From a candidate division SR1 bacterium (GTDB taxonomy: Bacteria; Patescibacteriota; JACMRA01): 32,418 nt of DNA. Positions 7,366 to 14,919 of this stretch are shown here, one piece after another (position 1 is the first letter of the stretch; every line of letters starts with the position of its first letter). The stretch lies in the NCBI GenBank assembly GCA_014377045.1, contig JACMQI010000022.1:1-32418 (forward strand), given 5' to 3'. The notes below the pieces were generated by a model. That model was given only the letters and a program-made list of their open reading frames with translations. It did not search any database and was not told the DNA's origin. The translations under genes and the position numbers were made by a program.

Positions 7366-7439
7366 GGGCCCTTATGCTAGCGGTAAACTTCCTCCTTTGC
7401 ACGGAGGAGTGGAGGGTTCAATTCCCTCAGGGTCCACCA
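7366..7439 (+). tRNA. tRNA-Ala (anticodon TGC)
   Basis: Acceptor GGGCCCT/AGGGTCC contains G3-U70, the alanine identity pair, followed by A and an encoded CCA. Anticodon stem CCTCC/GGAGG holds TTTGCAC, anticodon TGC. The T-arm has TTCAATT. The D-stem is poorly paired (TGCT against AACT, only two of four pairs), unlike the usual GCTC/GAGC. All other arms are good, so I treat it as real. Confidence 0.92.
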
Positions 7440-7453
7440 AAATAAATCTTATT

Positions 7454-7476
7454 TCCCACTTGGGAGTATTTTTTTT
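7454..7476 (+). terminator. Terminator of tRNA-Ala
   Basis: TCCC-ACTT-GGGA (7454-7465) is followed by GTA and eight Ts. It sits 15 bp after the tRNA and separates it from the sortase-like gene. Confidence 0.7.
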
Positions 7477-7483
7477 GCATTAT

Positions 7484-7512
7484 TTGACTAACTACGTAAA
7501 TTTTTACATGAT
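7484..7512 (+). promoter_or_regulatory. Promoter of the sortase-like gene, decides its start
   Basis: TTGACT (7484-7489) and CATGAT (7507-7512) are exactly 17 bp apart. The -10 overlaps the in-frame ATG at 7508, so translation should begin at the ATG at 7523, with a leader of a few bases. Confidence 0.55.
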
Positions 7513-7522
7513 CATGACATAT

Positions 7523-8428
7523 ATGCGCAAACGTTTTCGAATATCTTTTAAATCAATTTTAATTTTTATACTTATACTTTCAGTTTTATTCACTGGATTT
7601 GAAATGTACAAATATATCGGTAAAAATCCTACAAAACAAGTGGTATCAGCCATTTCACCCAAATCAAATGAAGAAATAAAGCAACTAGAGCAAAATACAA
7701 TCGATAATAAATACTTTCAAGATCCGTTGGGCGAAGAGCTTTCTAAAACTTTAAAAAAATACGGTATCGATATGGGATTTATAAGTACAGCCAATATATT
7801 ACGTCTTAATCAAAAAATACCAATATCTATAAAAGATGCTGATAAAATAGATAAAACCGCATTACCAAGATATGAAACACTGGATAGTATAAAGCCTATA
7901 CCTACTACAATTGTGCAAAAAAATATGTTAATTTGGGATGAATATAATATTAAAGTGCCTCTAAATTACGCTTCTTTTCAGGATCTTTTTCAAGCAAATG
8001 ATGATGGTACCGTCAATTTTGATAAAAGTATAGATAATAATCCAACAAACAGTCCAGTACAACAACTTTTAATTCAGGGTATTGTACATTTGCCTTATTC
8101 ACCATTACCAGGTGAGCAAGGAAATAGTTATGTCATAGGGCATAGCAGTAATTATAGCTCAGTGAAAAGTGATTATAATTACGCATTAGCTCCACTAATT
8201 GAAAAAACTAAAAACGGGCAAATTTTTAAGATATATGATTATGTCGGAAGAGAATTAAATTTTAAAGTATTTGATTCAGTCGCAGTAAAAGAGGCAGAGA
8301 TAGGCGAGGCATACAAAAATTTTGGAGATAGACGTATTGTCACTCTTCAGGGTTCAATTTTGGAGGATGTAAATGGTAAGAAACTTCCAACAAAGCGATG
8401 GCTAGTACGCGCTGAACTCGTTCAATAA
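7523..8428 (+). CDS. Sortase-like membrane protein with Ser replacing the catalytic Cys
   Basis: A 301-aa protein with a basic N-terminus (MRKRFRISFK) and one transmembrane helix (about 11-30), then an extracytoplasmic region and a C-terminal sortase fold. Visible sortase landmarks are HLPYSPLPGEQGNSYVIGHSS with the catalytic His (about 207), and the end of the fold, KRWLVRAELVQ, with the catalytic Arg (about 296). The TLxTC motif reads TLQGS, so the thiol nucleophile is Ser278. Active sortases need Cys to cleave sorting signals and join proteins to the wall, so this protein may be inactive, a binding relic, or use an unusual chemistry. I chose the ATG at 7523 from the promoter; the longer frame runs back into tRNA-Ala. 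Confidence 0.8.
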   Translation: MRKRFRISFKSILIFILILSVLFTGFEMYKYIGKNPTKQVVSAISPKSNEEIKQLEQNTIDNKYFQDPLGEELSKTLKKYGIDMGFISTANILRLNQKIPISIKDADKIDKTALPRYETLDSIKPIPTTIVQKNMLIWDEYNIKVPLNYASFQDLFQANDDGTVNFDKSIDNNPTNSPVQQLLIQGIVHLPYSPLPGEQGNSYVIGHSSNYSSVKSDYNYALAPLIEKTKNGQIFKIYDYVGRELNFKVFDSVAVKEAEIGEAYKNFGDRRIVTLQGSILEDVNGKKLPTKRWLVRAELVQ

Positions 8429-8542
8429 ATTACCAAGTTTATAAAATCATTTATTACTAGTATTTTTTAATTTTAAATTATATAAATTTATTAGATTAGT
8501 GTATATTAAACTATATTCACAATTCAGATTACTAATACTAAC

Positions 8543-9577
8543 CTAATTAAGTTTTCTATTTAAATCAACTTTTCCTTTTTGATATTCTAATATGCTTTGA
8601 GCAGACTTTAAACAAAAATCTTTAAACTCTTGTAAATTTATACATTTTTTTTCCGAGTTTACGATTTTTTGTAGGGCATCATTTATATCTTTTGGAACTG
8701 TTTCGTCAAAACTAAAATCTTCATACACTAATTTTTCATTATTATTATAATCTCTACTCCAAGTATCCCATAAATATCTAAAATTTTTGGACTCAAAAAG
8801 TATGTTTTGATCTAGCTGATCTTTTTTATCTTTATATTCATAAAAATTAACCATTGCTTCAATTTTGCTAGTAGGGCTCATATTTTTTTCATAGGCATTT
8901 ATTGTTTGAGCAAGTATACTAAATATATGATGTTCAAATGTAAATATTTCAATATACCTTTTTAATTCTTCTTGATAAAACTGTTTATACAATTTACTTT
9001 TATTTTGTTCAGGTAAATATTTTATGTTCAACTTTCTAACTTCGACTTCGTTTATTTCAGATTGAGTTTTATTAAAATTATTAAATACCCTTTCATCATA
9101 AGTTTTAGTTTCATTTTCATTATTTAATTCACTTAACTTTAAATAAAGTCTATGAATTTGAGTATCCATAAAAGTTGCAGTTTTAAGCATTTGGTCTTTA
9201 CTAGAAAAATAAAAATCAACTAATGGTATTGATAAGTTATATTCTAGAGAACGTCCATCATGAATATCGTCTATTACGTAGCTTTTATCTTCTTCTACAT
9301 GAGCACTGAGGTGGTATATTAATTTAGGGGTGTTGATTGAGTTTGAAGGATTTATTTTATTATTTGGTTCTTGTTTATATTTATCGTAGTAATCAGTTAT
9401 CGATTTTTGTCTCTTTACTATTAGATCAACTGGTATTTTATTTTTACCCTTTACTATTTTCTTATAATCTTGATTCTTTAGAAGTCCTCCAAAAGATGAT
9501 TCTTTTTGATCTTTAAGTCCCTTGCCAGTAACTTCTCGATGAAGTGATTTTTTAAGACTAGAAAAGATGTTTTTCAT
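8543..9577 (-). CDS. Hypothetical protein, 344 aa, helical and charged
   Basis: A soluble, Lys/Asn/Glu-rich protein starting MKNIFSSLKKSLHREV, with no signal peptide or clear membrane segment and no family I recognise. The middle (about 140-290) is predicted by eye to be long helices. The frame is open further upstream, but a promoter (TTGTAA, 17 bp, TATACT at 9587-9592) lies inside that extension, so the ATG at 9577 is the better start. It stands alone, convergent with the sortase-like gene and divergent from the P-type ATPase operon. Confidence 0.7.
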   Translation of the reverse strand: MKNIFSSLKKSLHREVTGKGLKDQKESSFGGLLKNQDYKKIVKGKNKIPVDLIVKRQKSITDYYDKYKQEPNNKINPSNSINTPKLIYHLSAHVEEDKSYVIDDIHDGRSLEYNLSIPLVDFYFSSKDQMLKTATFMDTQIHRLYLKLSELNNENETKTYDERVFNNFNKTQSEINEVEVRKLNIKYLPEQNKSKLYKQFYQEELKRYIEIFTFEHHIFSILAQTINAYEKNMSPTSKIEAMVNFYEYKDKKDQLDQNILFESKNFRYLWDTWSRDYNNNEKLVYEDFSFDETVPKDINDALQKIVNSEKKCINLQEFKDFCLKSAQSILEYQKGKVDLNRKLN

Positions 9578-9586
9578 ATAGCTACT

Positions 9587-9615
9587 AGTATACATGATTT
9601 GTATATAGATTACAA
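9587..9615 (-). promoter_or_regulatory. Promoter of the 8543-9577 gene
   Basis: On the minus strand TTGTAA (9610-9615), a 17-bp spacer and TATACT (9587-9592). Nine bases separate the -10 from the ATG at 9577, so the mRNA would be nearly leaderless. Confidence 0.6.
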
Positions 9616-9653
9616 ATTTAGACCTTTTCAAATAACTTTATTTAAAATGTTTT

Positions 9654-9682
9654 TTGCACAAAACACATTTATAATGTATACT
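9654..9682 (+). promoter_or_regulatory. Promoter of the small-protein/P-type ATPase/topoisomerase operon
   Basis: TTGCAC (9654-9659) and TATACT (9677-9682) are 17 bp apart. It is 28 bp before the ATG of the 59-aa gene. Confidence 0.6.
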
Positions 9683-9709
9683 AAGCACAAACAAAAATAA
9701 TAACAAAAT

Positions 9710-9889
9710 ATGACTTTTAAACACATTTCTTTGCTCAAAAAGCTATTTCTTATGCACAACCTTGGTTTCGATCATGATTATGTCGTAAACAAGCAATCCA
9801 AAGGCAGTAAGAACAAAAAAATTTTGAAATATAATGCCTATAAACTAAAGTGGTTTCAGCTTGGCACCACCCAAAAATCAGATAAATAG
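9710..9889 (+). CDS. Small basic protein, 59 aa
   Basis: The ATG is about 28 bp after a good promoter. The product (starts MTFKHISLLKKLFLMHN) is strongly basic, with about fifteen Lys and several His and Tyr, and no clear membrane helix. It ends 12 bp before the P-type ATPase start, so it is the first gene of that operon. No family is recognised; a nucleic-acid-binding or metal-linked role would be a guess. Promoter and spacing support a real gene. Confidence 0.6.
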   Translation: MTFKHISLLKKLFLMHNLGFDHDYVVNKQSKGSKNKKILKYNAYKLKWFQLGTTQKSDK

Positions 9890-9901
9890 TTATTTCGAAT
9901 C

Positions 9902-12301
9902 ATGCTATATCCAGGATTAAACCAAAAAAATATCCAAGAAAGTTTGCAAAAATTTGGTTCTAATGTTGTACGGTCAAAATCAGATTCTTCTTTTACAATA
10001 TTCACAAGACAGTTATTAAACCCGCTCGTGTATTTACTTATACTAAGTGGAATTATTAGTTTTGTTCTAAAAGATTACTTGGAAAGTTTAGTTATTTTTA
10101 TTATTTTATTTATTAATACCTCTATCGGCTTTTCTCAAGAATATAAATCAAAAAAGTTATTAGCAAAAATTAGTTCTTACATATCATCAAAAGCAGAGGT
10201 TGTACGTGATTCAAAGCGTCAAAAAATAAATAAGTCTGAATTGGTTATAGGTGATATAGTATTACTTAAGTTGGGAGATGTTGTACCTGCAGATTGTGTG
10301 CTTTTAAAAGCCGAAGATATACGAGTCAATGAAAGTATTCTAACAGGTGAAAGTGAGATTATTTATAAAAGTGTTTTAGTTTTATTAGCTGAATCAAATG
10401 ATTCTGAACATTTACTCTATTCTGGTAGTTTTATATCTCATGGCTCAGGTATAGCACGCGTCATAGCTATTGGTAATAACACCAAATTTGGAACAATCAG
10501 TCACTTAGCACTAAATACTAAAAAACCTAGCCAATTTGAAAAAAATTCTGAAAGCTTGAGTAAAAGTTTTAGTTTGGTAGGTATAGTTTTTTTATTTATT
10601 ATCGTTGGACTACAACTATATATTAAGCCAGATGCAATAAATCACTGGGCACAATTAGCTATATTTACGATTACTCTTATGGTTTCACTAATTCCCGAAG
10701 AGTTACCGATTATTACCAGTCTTACGTTAGCTCAAAAATCTTACAAACTAGGGAAAAGTGGCTTGATTATTCGACATCTAACGGCCCTGGAAGACTTAGG
10801 AAATATAGATATTCTTTGTACGGATAAAACTGGAACACTTACAATGAATAAACAAAAAGTAATAAATTATACTTTTGAACATGATGAAGCTTTCTCCCAA
10901 ATCTGGCTTTTATCGATAGAAAGTGCTGACGATATTGATATTGCTGTTCATGAATGGCTCGATGACAATAAAAAATTGAAAAAACCAAAATTAACCATTG
11001 ATGATTATACAGATATACCTTTTGATCCGAAAGTACGATTATCAGGAAGAATTTTGCAAGGTTTTACTGTTTACAAAGGCTCAACAGAATCTATTCTTGA
11101 CCTGTGTTCGGTCACTAACAAAAAACGTGAGACTATACTTAGTGAAGTGCACTTAAAATCGCGTAATGGTTTGAGAGCCATATCTTATGCAAGCAGTAAT
11201 TCTGTAAACGGAAAAAAGATATACTTGGGTACTGTATTTTTAGCTGATGAAATAAAAGATGACGCTGATGATGTAGTTAGGGCGTGTAAAAAAAATGGGG
11301 TTACACTAAAAATATTAACTGGTGATAGCTTAGAGGTAGCTATTTACGTTGCGCAGCAAGCTGGGCTAATCGAAAATACAAGTGAGTGCGTAGATGTTTC
11401 CACATTACCTTTTGATGATGAAGATTTACTTGAGCATATTATAAAATCTAAAAAAGTTTTTGCTCGTACAAGACCAGAAGACAAGTATAAAATCATTCAG
11501 ATTCTTCAAAAAAATCATGTAGTTGGATACCTAGGAGATGGTATAAATGATGCACCAGCACTTGCATTAGCTCAGGTTGGTATTGTAGTAGATACGGCTT
11601 CAGATATTGCCAAATCTACTGCAGATATAATCCTTCTTAAACCCGAGCTTAGCACGATAATTTATGGTATTAGAGAAGGAAGAGCTGTATTTGAAAATAT
11701 ACAGAAATACCTCAAATTTACCCTGATTGGCAATTTTGGCAATGCATTTACGATCGGATTAATTTCATTACTACTACCTTATCAGCCTATTTTAGCAATT
11801 CAGGTTTTGATAGTTAATTTACTTACTGATTTGCCAATGTTATCTATTTCAGGAGATAGTGTTGAATTGAGTGAGCTAAGATCGCCTAAAAAACAAGAAA
11901 TTCATAAATTGCTGTTTTTTTGTATTTTTCTAGGTCTTTTCTCAACTATATTTGATTTTGTATTTATAGGATTGCATCAATCATTACCTCCAGGTCAAGT
12001 TCAAACATCGTGGTTTTTCTTTAGTGTTTGCACTGAACTACTACTTATATTTTCTATAAGATCACGTAAAAATATTTTTAGATCTGTCAAGCCCAAAAGA
12101 ATATTAGTAGGTCTAGCATTATTTACTTTCACTGTTACAGTTTGGCTAACATTATTTGGTTTTAGATATTTAGAAATTACAGTTTTATCGTTAAAACAAA
12201 TTCCATCTATAATTATACTCGCTTTACTTTATTTGCTAGCTAGTGAAATGGCAAAACTAATTTTTTATAAATATATCGACCTAAAAATAGACTATGATTA
12301 A
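9902..12301 (+). CDS. Cation-transporting P-type ATPase
   Basis: A 799-aa membrane pump that couples ATP hydrolysis to cation transport. Domain order: a cation-ATPase N-terminal domain (GLNQKNIQESLQKFGSN), two helices, the actuator with LTGES (about 146-150), two helices with the ion-site motif IPEELPI (about 264-270), the phosphorylation motif DKTGTLT (D308), the nucleotide domain, the hinge GDGINDAPA, and C-terminal membrane helices. No N-terminal heavy-metal domain and no CPC motif, so it is not a P1B copper/zinc pump; PEELP resembles the P2/P3 group (Ca, Mg or H), but the ion is uncertain. The C-terminus overlaps the topoisomerase gene by 8 bp, implying translational coupling. No Shine-Dalgarno site. 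Confidence 0.93.
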   Translation: MLYPGLNQKNIQESLQKFGSNVVRSKSDSSFTIFTRQLLNPLVYLLILSGIISFVLKDYLESLVIFIILFINTSIGFSQEYKSKKLLAKISSYISSKAEVVRDSKRQKINKSELVIGDIVLLKLGDVVPADCVLLKAEDIRVNESILTGESEIIYKSVLVLLAESNDSEHLLYSGSFISHGSGIARVIAIGNNTKFGTISHLALNTKKPSQFEKNSESLSKSFSLVGIVFLFIIVGLQLYIKPDAINHWAQLAIFTITLMVSLIPEELPIITSLTLAQKSYKLGKSGLIIRHLTALEDLGNIDILCTDKTGTLTMNKQKVINYTFEHDEAFSQIWLLSIESADDIDIAVHEWLDDNKKLKKPKLTIDDYTDIPFDPKVRLSGRILQGFTVYKGSTESILDLCSVTNKKRETILSEVHLKSRNGLRAISYASSNSVNGKKIYLGTVFLADEIKDDADDVVRACKKNGVTLKILTGDSLEVAIYVAQQAGLIENTSECVDVSTLPFDDEDLLEHIIKSKKVFARTRPEDKYKIIQILQKNHVVGYLGDGINDAPALALAQVGIVVDTASDIAKSTADIILLKPELSTIIYGIREGRAVFENIQKYLKFTLIGNFGNAFTIGLISLLLPYQPILAIQVLIVNLLTDLPMLSISGDSVELSELRSPKKQEIHKLLFFCIFLGLFSTIFDFVFIGLHQSLPPGQVQTSWFFFSVCTELLLIFSIRSRKNIFRSVKPKRILVGLALFTFTVTVWLTLFGFRYLEITVLSLKQIPSIIILALLYLLASEMAKLIFYKYIDLKIDYD

Positions 12302-13328
12302 ATCTGAAGTAAGTGCTAGTGAAGCTGGGCTTATATATATAAGTGACTTAAATTTGGGAATTACTCGCAAACTTAAAAATAATGTTTTTCACTATTGTAA
12401 CTCAAATGGTAAAAAAATCAACGATAGTAAAATACTAAGTAGAATTAAATCTCTTGGCATACCGCCTGCGTATAGAGATGTTTGGATATGTCCTGAAGAA
12501 AATGGTCATATACAGGCCATAGGTTATGATATAAAAGGTAGGAAACAATATAGATATCACCCAAAATGGAGGTCATTTAGATCAATGATGAACCACAAAA
12601 AAATGATTGAATTTGGTTTAGTTTTACCTGAAATACGGAGTAAAGTACTTTTAGATTTAGCAGGGGAAGGACTGAAGAAAGAAAAAATATTGGCAAGTAT
12701 AGTTCGTTTGATTGATATAACTTTGATTAGGGTTGGAAACGATGAATATGCACGTGAAAATGATAGTTATGGAGTCACTACTCTTCGAAAACATCATATT
12801 AAACTTTTGAGTGAGATTTCTTTCGAAATAGAATTTAAAGGTAAAAGCCATAAATTTCATCATATTATAGTTCGAGATAAGAGGGTAACTCGCATCATTA
12901 TTGAAGCCTTGCATGTACCCGGCTATGAATTATTCAAGTATTTAGATAGTGATGATCGACTTCATAAAGTCGATAGTGATGATGTAAATAATTATATCCG
13001 AAGCATTAGTGGGGGAGACTTCACAGCGAAAGATTTTCGAACATGGTGGGGTACTGTGTTTACTTTGATGGCACTTCAAAAAGTCCAAGTAGATTTTGAT
13101 CGTCCGCTAAAAGTAAAGTGCGAATTAACCAAAGTTCTTAAATTTGTCTCAGATCAGTTAGGAAATACACCATCAGTCTGTCGCAAATTTTATATATATC
13201 CAGGCTTGATCGATGCCTATTTGGAAGGAGAGCTAAGTAAAATTATACAGGAATTCAGTTTAGATAAGAGTTATCCTAAACTTTCAAAAGAAGAGCAGCT
13301 AGCTTTTTGGTTTTTTAAACGAGTTTAA
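12294..13328 (+). CDS. DNA topoisomerase IB
   Basis: A 344-aa enzyme of the poxvirus-like bacterial type IB class, which relaxes supercoils through a 3'-phosphotyrosine link and needs no ATP. An N-terminal domain (about 1-90, IPPAYRDVWICP and AIGYDIKGRKQYRYHP) precedes the catalytic domain. The active-site residues are visible: Arg in LIRVGNDEYA, Lys in TTLRKHH, Arg in AKDFRTWWGT, and the nucleophilic Tyr in GNTPSVCRKFYIYP. Its start lies inside the end of the ATPase gene (8-bp overlap), so it depends on that operon. A hairpin follows at 13361. Confidence 0.95.
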   Translation: MIKSEVSASEAGLIYISDLNLGITRKLKNNVFHYCNSNGKKINDSKILSRIKSLGIPPAYRDVWICPEENGHIQAIGYDIKGRKQYRYHPKWRSFRSMMNHKKMIEFGLVLPEIRSKVLLDLAGEGLKKEKILASIVRLIDITLIRVGNDEYARENDSYGVTTLRKHHIKLLSEISFEIEFKGKSHKFHHIIVRDKRVTRIIIEALHVPGYELFKYLDSDDRLHKVDSDDVNNYIRSISGGDFTAKDFRTWWGTVFTLMALQKVQVDFDRPLKVKCELTKVLKFVSDQLGNTPSVCRKFYIYPGLIDAYLEGELSKIIQEFSLDKSYPKLSKEEQLAFWFFKRV

Positions 13329-13360
13329 AAAAAGTTATTTTTACTTTATAATTGTAGTGT

Positions 13361-13406
13361 AGAGCATAGAGTATTTTTTATTGATAATTATGCTCTGCTT
13401 TGTTTT
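13361..13406 (+). terminator. Probable terminator of the ATPase/topoisomerase operon
   Basis: AGAGCATA (13361-13368) pairs with TATGCTCT (13389-13396) around a 20-nt T-rich loop, followed by GCTTTGTTTT. The loop is long, so strength is uncertain. From here to 13556 I see no gene. Confidence 0.5.
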
Positions 13407-13556
13407 AGCATAATCTGTATAGTATTACCGCCAACTAATCTGTAATTATAAACTACAGTGATATCCGCAAAAAATAATAATTTCTTTGATTAAGTGCTAT
13501 ATTAAGATATCATTAAAGTTAATTTGCTACACTAAAATACCAATTTATAAAATTTG

Positions 13557-13585
13557 TTGACAGGAATTACCCAATGTATCATAAT
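13557..13585 (+). promoter_or_regulatory. Promoter of the membrane sensor-like gene, decides its start
   Basis: TTGACA (13557-13562) and CATAAT (13580-13585) are 17 bp apart. The upstream in-frame ATG at 13574 lies inside this promoter, so the ATG at 13610 is preferred. A further TATAAT at 13597-13602 is 7 bp before that ATG. Confidence 0.6.
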
Positions 13586-13609
13586 TATATTAATAATATA
13601 ATATTTAAT

Positions 13610-14329
13610 ATGTTCCAAAAATTTCTTCGACTAGCTTTCTTTCCTGTAATTATCATTATTCTCACCACAGCAACAACATTTGTTCTGCTACAACAGAACA
13701 TTCGATTGGGGGCAGATGAAGAAATTTCTACACTTTCAGATAATATAATCACAGCAGTTGAAAAAAATCGAGCCGTTTTAGATAATCAACCACAAGATCA
13801 GCTTGTAGATCCTACAAAATCTGACTTAATTTTCATTCAAGCCTACAATGATGACAATTCTCTTATATTCTCTACACTTGGTATTGATGGCAACAATCAG
13901 TCTAAAGTTCCTCAAGGAGTACTCGATACTGCAAAGAAAAATGGTCGAAATAATGTTACTTGGTCTCCGAAAAAAGATATTCGCTTAGCGGTAGTTATAC
14001 AGCGTTTTAATGGCGAAAAACCTGGTTTTATAGTTACAGGGAGATCTTTGAAAACATTTGATGCTAAAGTATACAAACTTGGTAAAATTGCTTCGTTTGC
14101 TACTCTCATTTCAATTGCTCTCGTCTCATTAATATCAGCAGTCTGGGCTTATATAGAGACACCACGAGAAAAAAGAATTAGAAAAATAATCAAAAAAGAA
14201 CATAATATTTTAAACCTAGAAAAAGTTGAAGAAGAAAATATCCTTGATTTAGAGAAAGTTGAAAGCGACTTAGTCGACCCAAAACCAAAAAAACACATCA
14301 AAGCAAAATCTGTATCTAAAAAGAAATAG
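13610..14329 (+). CDS. Membrane protein with extracytoplasmic sensor-like domain
   Basis: A 239-aa protein with a first transmembrane helix (about 7-27), an extracytoplasmic region of about 120 residues (SDLIFIQAYNDDNSLIFSTLG, then PGFIVTGRSL), a second helix (about 161-183) and a Lys/Glu-rich cytoplasmic tail with a doubled motif NLEKVEEENI and DLEKVESDL. The layout is that of a PAS/Cache-type sensory module without any kinase, HAMP or methyl-accepting domain. It may pass a signal through its tail or serve as a scaffold. No family is certain. It has its own promoter and a strong terminator, so it is monocistronic. Confidence 0.65.
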   Translation: MFQKFLRLAFFPVIIIILTTATTFVLLQQNIRLGADEEISTLSDNIITAVEKNRAVLDNQPQDQLVDPTKSDLIFIQAYNDDNSLIFSTLGIDGNNQSKVPQGVLDTAKKNGRNNVTWSPKKDIRLAVVIQRFNGEKPGFIVTGRSLKTFDAKVYKLGKIASFATLISIALVSLISAVWAYIETPREKRIRKIIKKEHNILNLEKVEEENILDLEKVESDLVDPKPKKHIKAKSVSKKK

Positions 14330-14350
14330 TATATATTTAGCATATTAATT

Positions 14351-14372
14351 ACCACTGTATAGTGGTTTTTTT
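14351..14372 (+). terminator. Strong intrinsic terminator
   Basis: ACCACT-GTAT-AGTGGT (14351-14366) with a perfect 6-bp stem, followed directly by a T run to 14372. It ends the membrane sensor-like gene. Confidence 0.85.
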
Positions 14373-14444
14373 GTGAATAAATAAGCTTTGTAGTTTATTA
14401 CTAGTAAATAGATTTGTTACTGCTCATAATTGAGTTAATTTCGT

Positions 14445-14834
14445 TTACTGCATTTTTAAAGCAATAGAATTAATACAATATCTCTTTTTAGTAGGCTCTG
14501 GTCCGTCATCAAAAACGTGTCCTAAGTGGGCACCGCATGTACTGCATAAAACTTCGGTTCTAATCATACTATATGCCGTGTCTTGATGATACTCTATTGC
14601 TTGATCATTTATTGGACCGAAAAAGCTAGGCCAACCAGTTCCGCTCTCAAACTTAGTTGCCGAATCAAAAAGGAGTGAGTTGCAGCATACACATGCAAAT
14701 TTACCAGCCTTATGAATGGCACAATATTCTCCACTAAAAGGGGTTTCCGTATTCTTTTCACGAGTAACAGCATATTGTTCAGGTGTGAGAATTTTTCGCC
14801 ATTCTTGTTCTGTTTTTTGAATTTTATAAGTCAT
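14445..14834 (-). CDS. msrB: Peptide-methionine (R)-S-oxide reductase
   Basis: A 129-aa MsrB, the full family length. It reduces methionine-R-sulfoxide in proteins with thioredoxin-type electrons, protecting against oxidation. Zinc cysteines are seen as CVCC (C48, C51) and CSTC (C97, C100). The substrate motif GTGWPSF and the catalytic Cys in RYCINS (C120) are intact. I chose the ATG at 14834 over the TTG three codons upstream because the -10 box ends nine bases before it. No msrA is in the window. It is divergent from the M14 carboxypeptidase gene. Confidence 0.95.
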   Translation of the reverse strand: MTYKIQKTEQEWRKILTPEQYAVTREKNTETPFSGEYCAIHKAGKFACVCCNSLLFDSATKFESGTGWPSFFGPINDQAIEYHQDTAYSMIRTEVLCSTCGAHLGHVFDDGPEPTKKRYCINSIALKMQ

Positions 14835-14843
14835 ATAAGACAA

Positions 14844-14872
14844 GTACTAATTAATTGATTGAAGCAAGTCAA
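14844..14872 (-). promoter_or_regulatory. Promoter of msrB
   Basis: On the minus strand TTGACT (14867-14872), a 17-bp spacer and TAGTAC (14844-14849), nine bases before the ATG. Its -35 lies only 10 bp from the -35 of the divergent M14 gene. Confidence 0.55.
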
Positions 14873-14882
14873 GTTATTTTAA

Positions 14883-14911
14883 TTGACATTTTAGTATAAT
14901 TTACATATTAT
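14883..14911 (+). promoter_or_regulatory. Promoter of the M14 carboxypeptidase gene
   Basis: TTGACA (14883-14888) and TATTAT (14906-14911) are exactly 17 bp apart. The ATG at 14920 is 8 bases after the -10, so transcription would start at or next to the A of ATG (leaderless). Confidence 0.75.
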
Positions 14912-14919
14912 TTTCATAA

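Noticed and set aside
7397-7522. Longer N-terminus for the sortase-like protein
   Set aside because: It would start inside tRNA-Ala and span a terminator and a promoter.
8491-8546. Long-range hairpin TTAGATTAGT/ACTAACCTAA between convergent genes
   Set aside because: The loop is over 35 nt, there is one mismatch and no T run.
13574-13609. Earlier ATG for the membrane sensor-like gene
   Set aside because: It lies within the promoter spacer.
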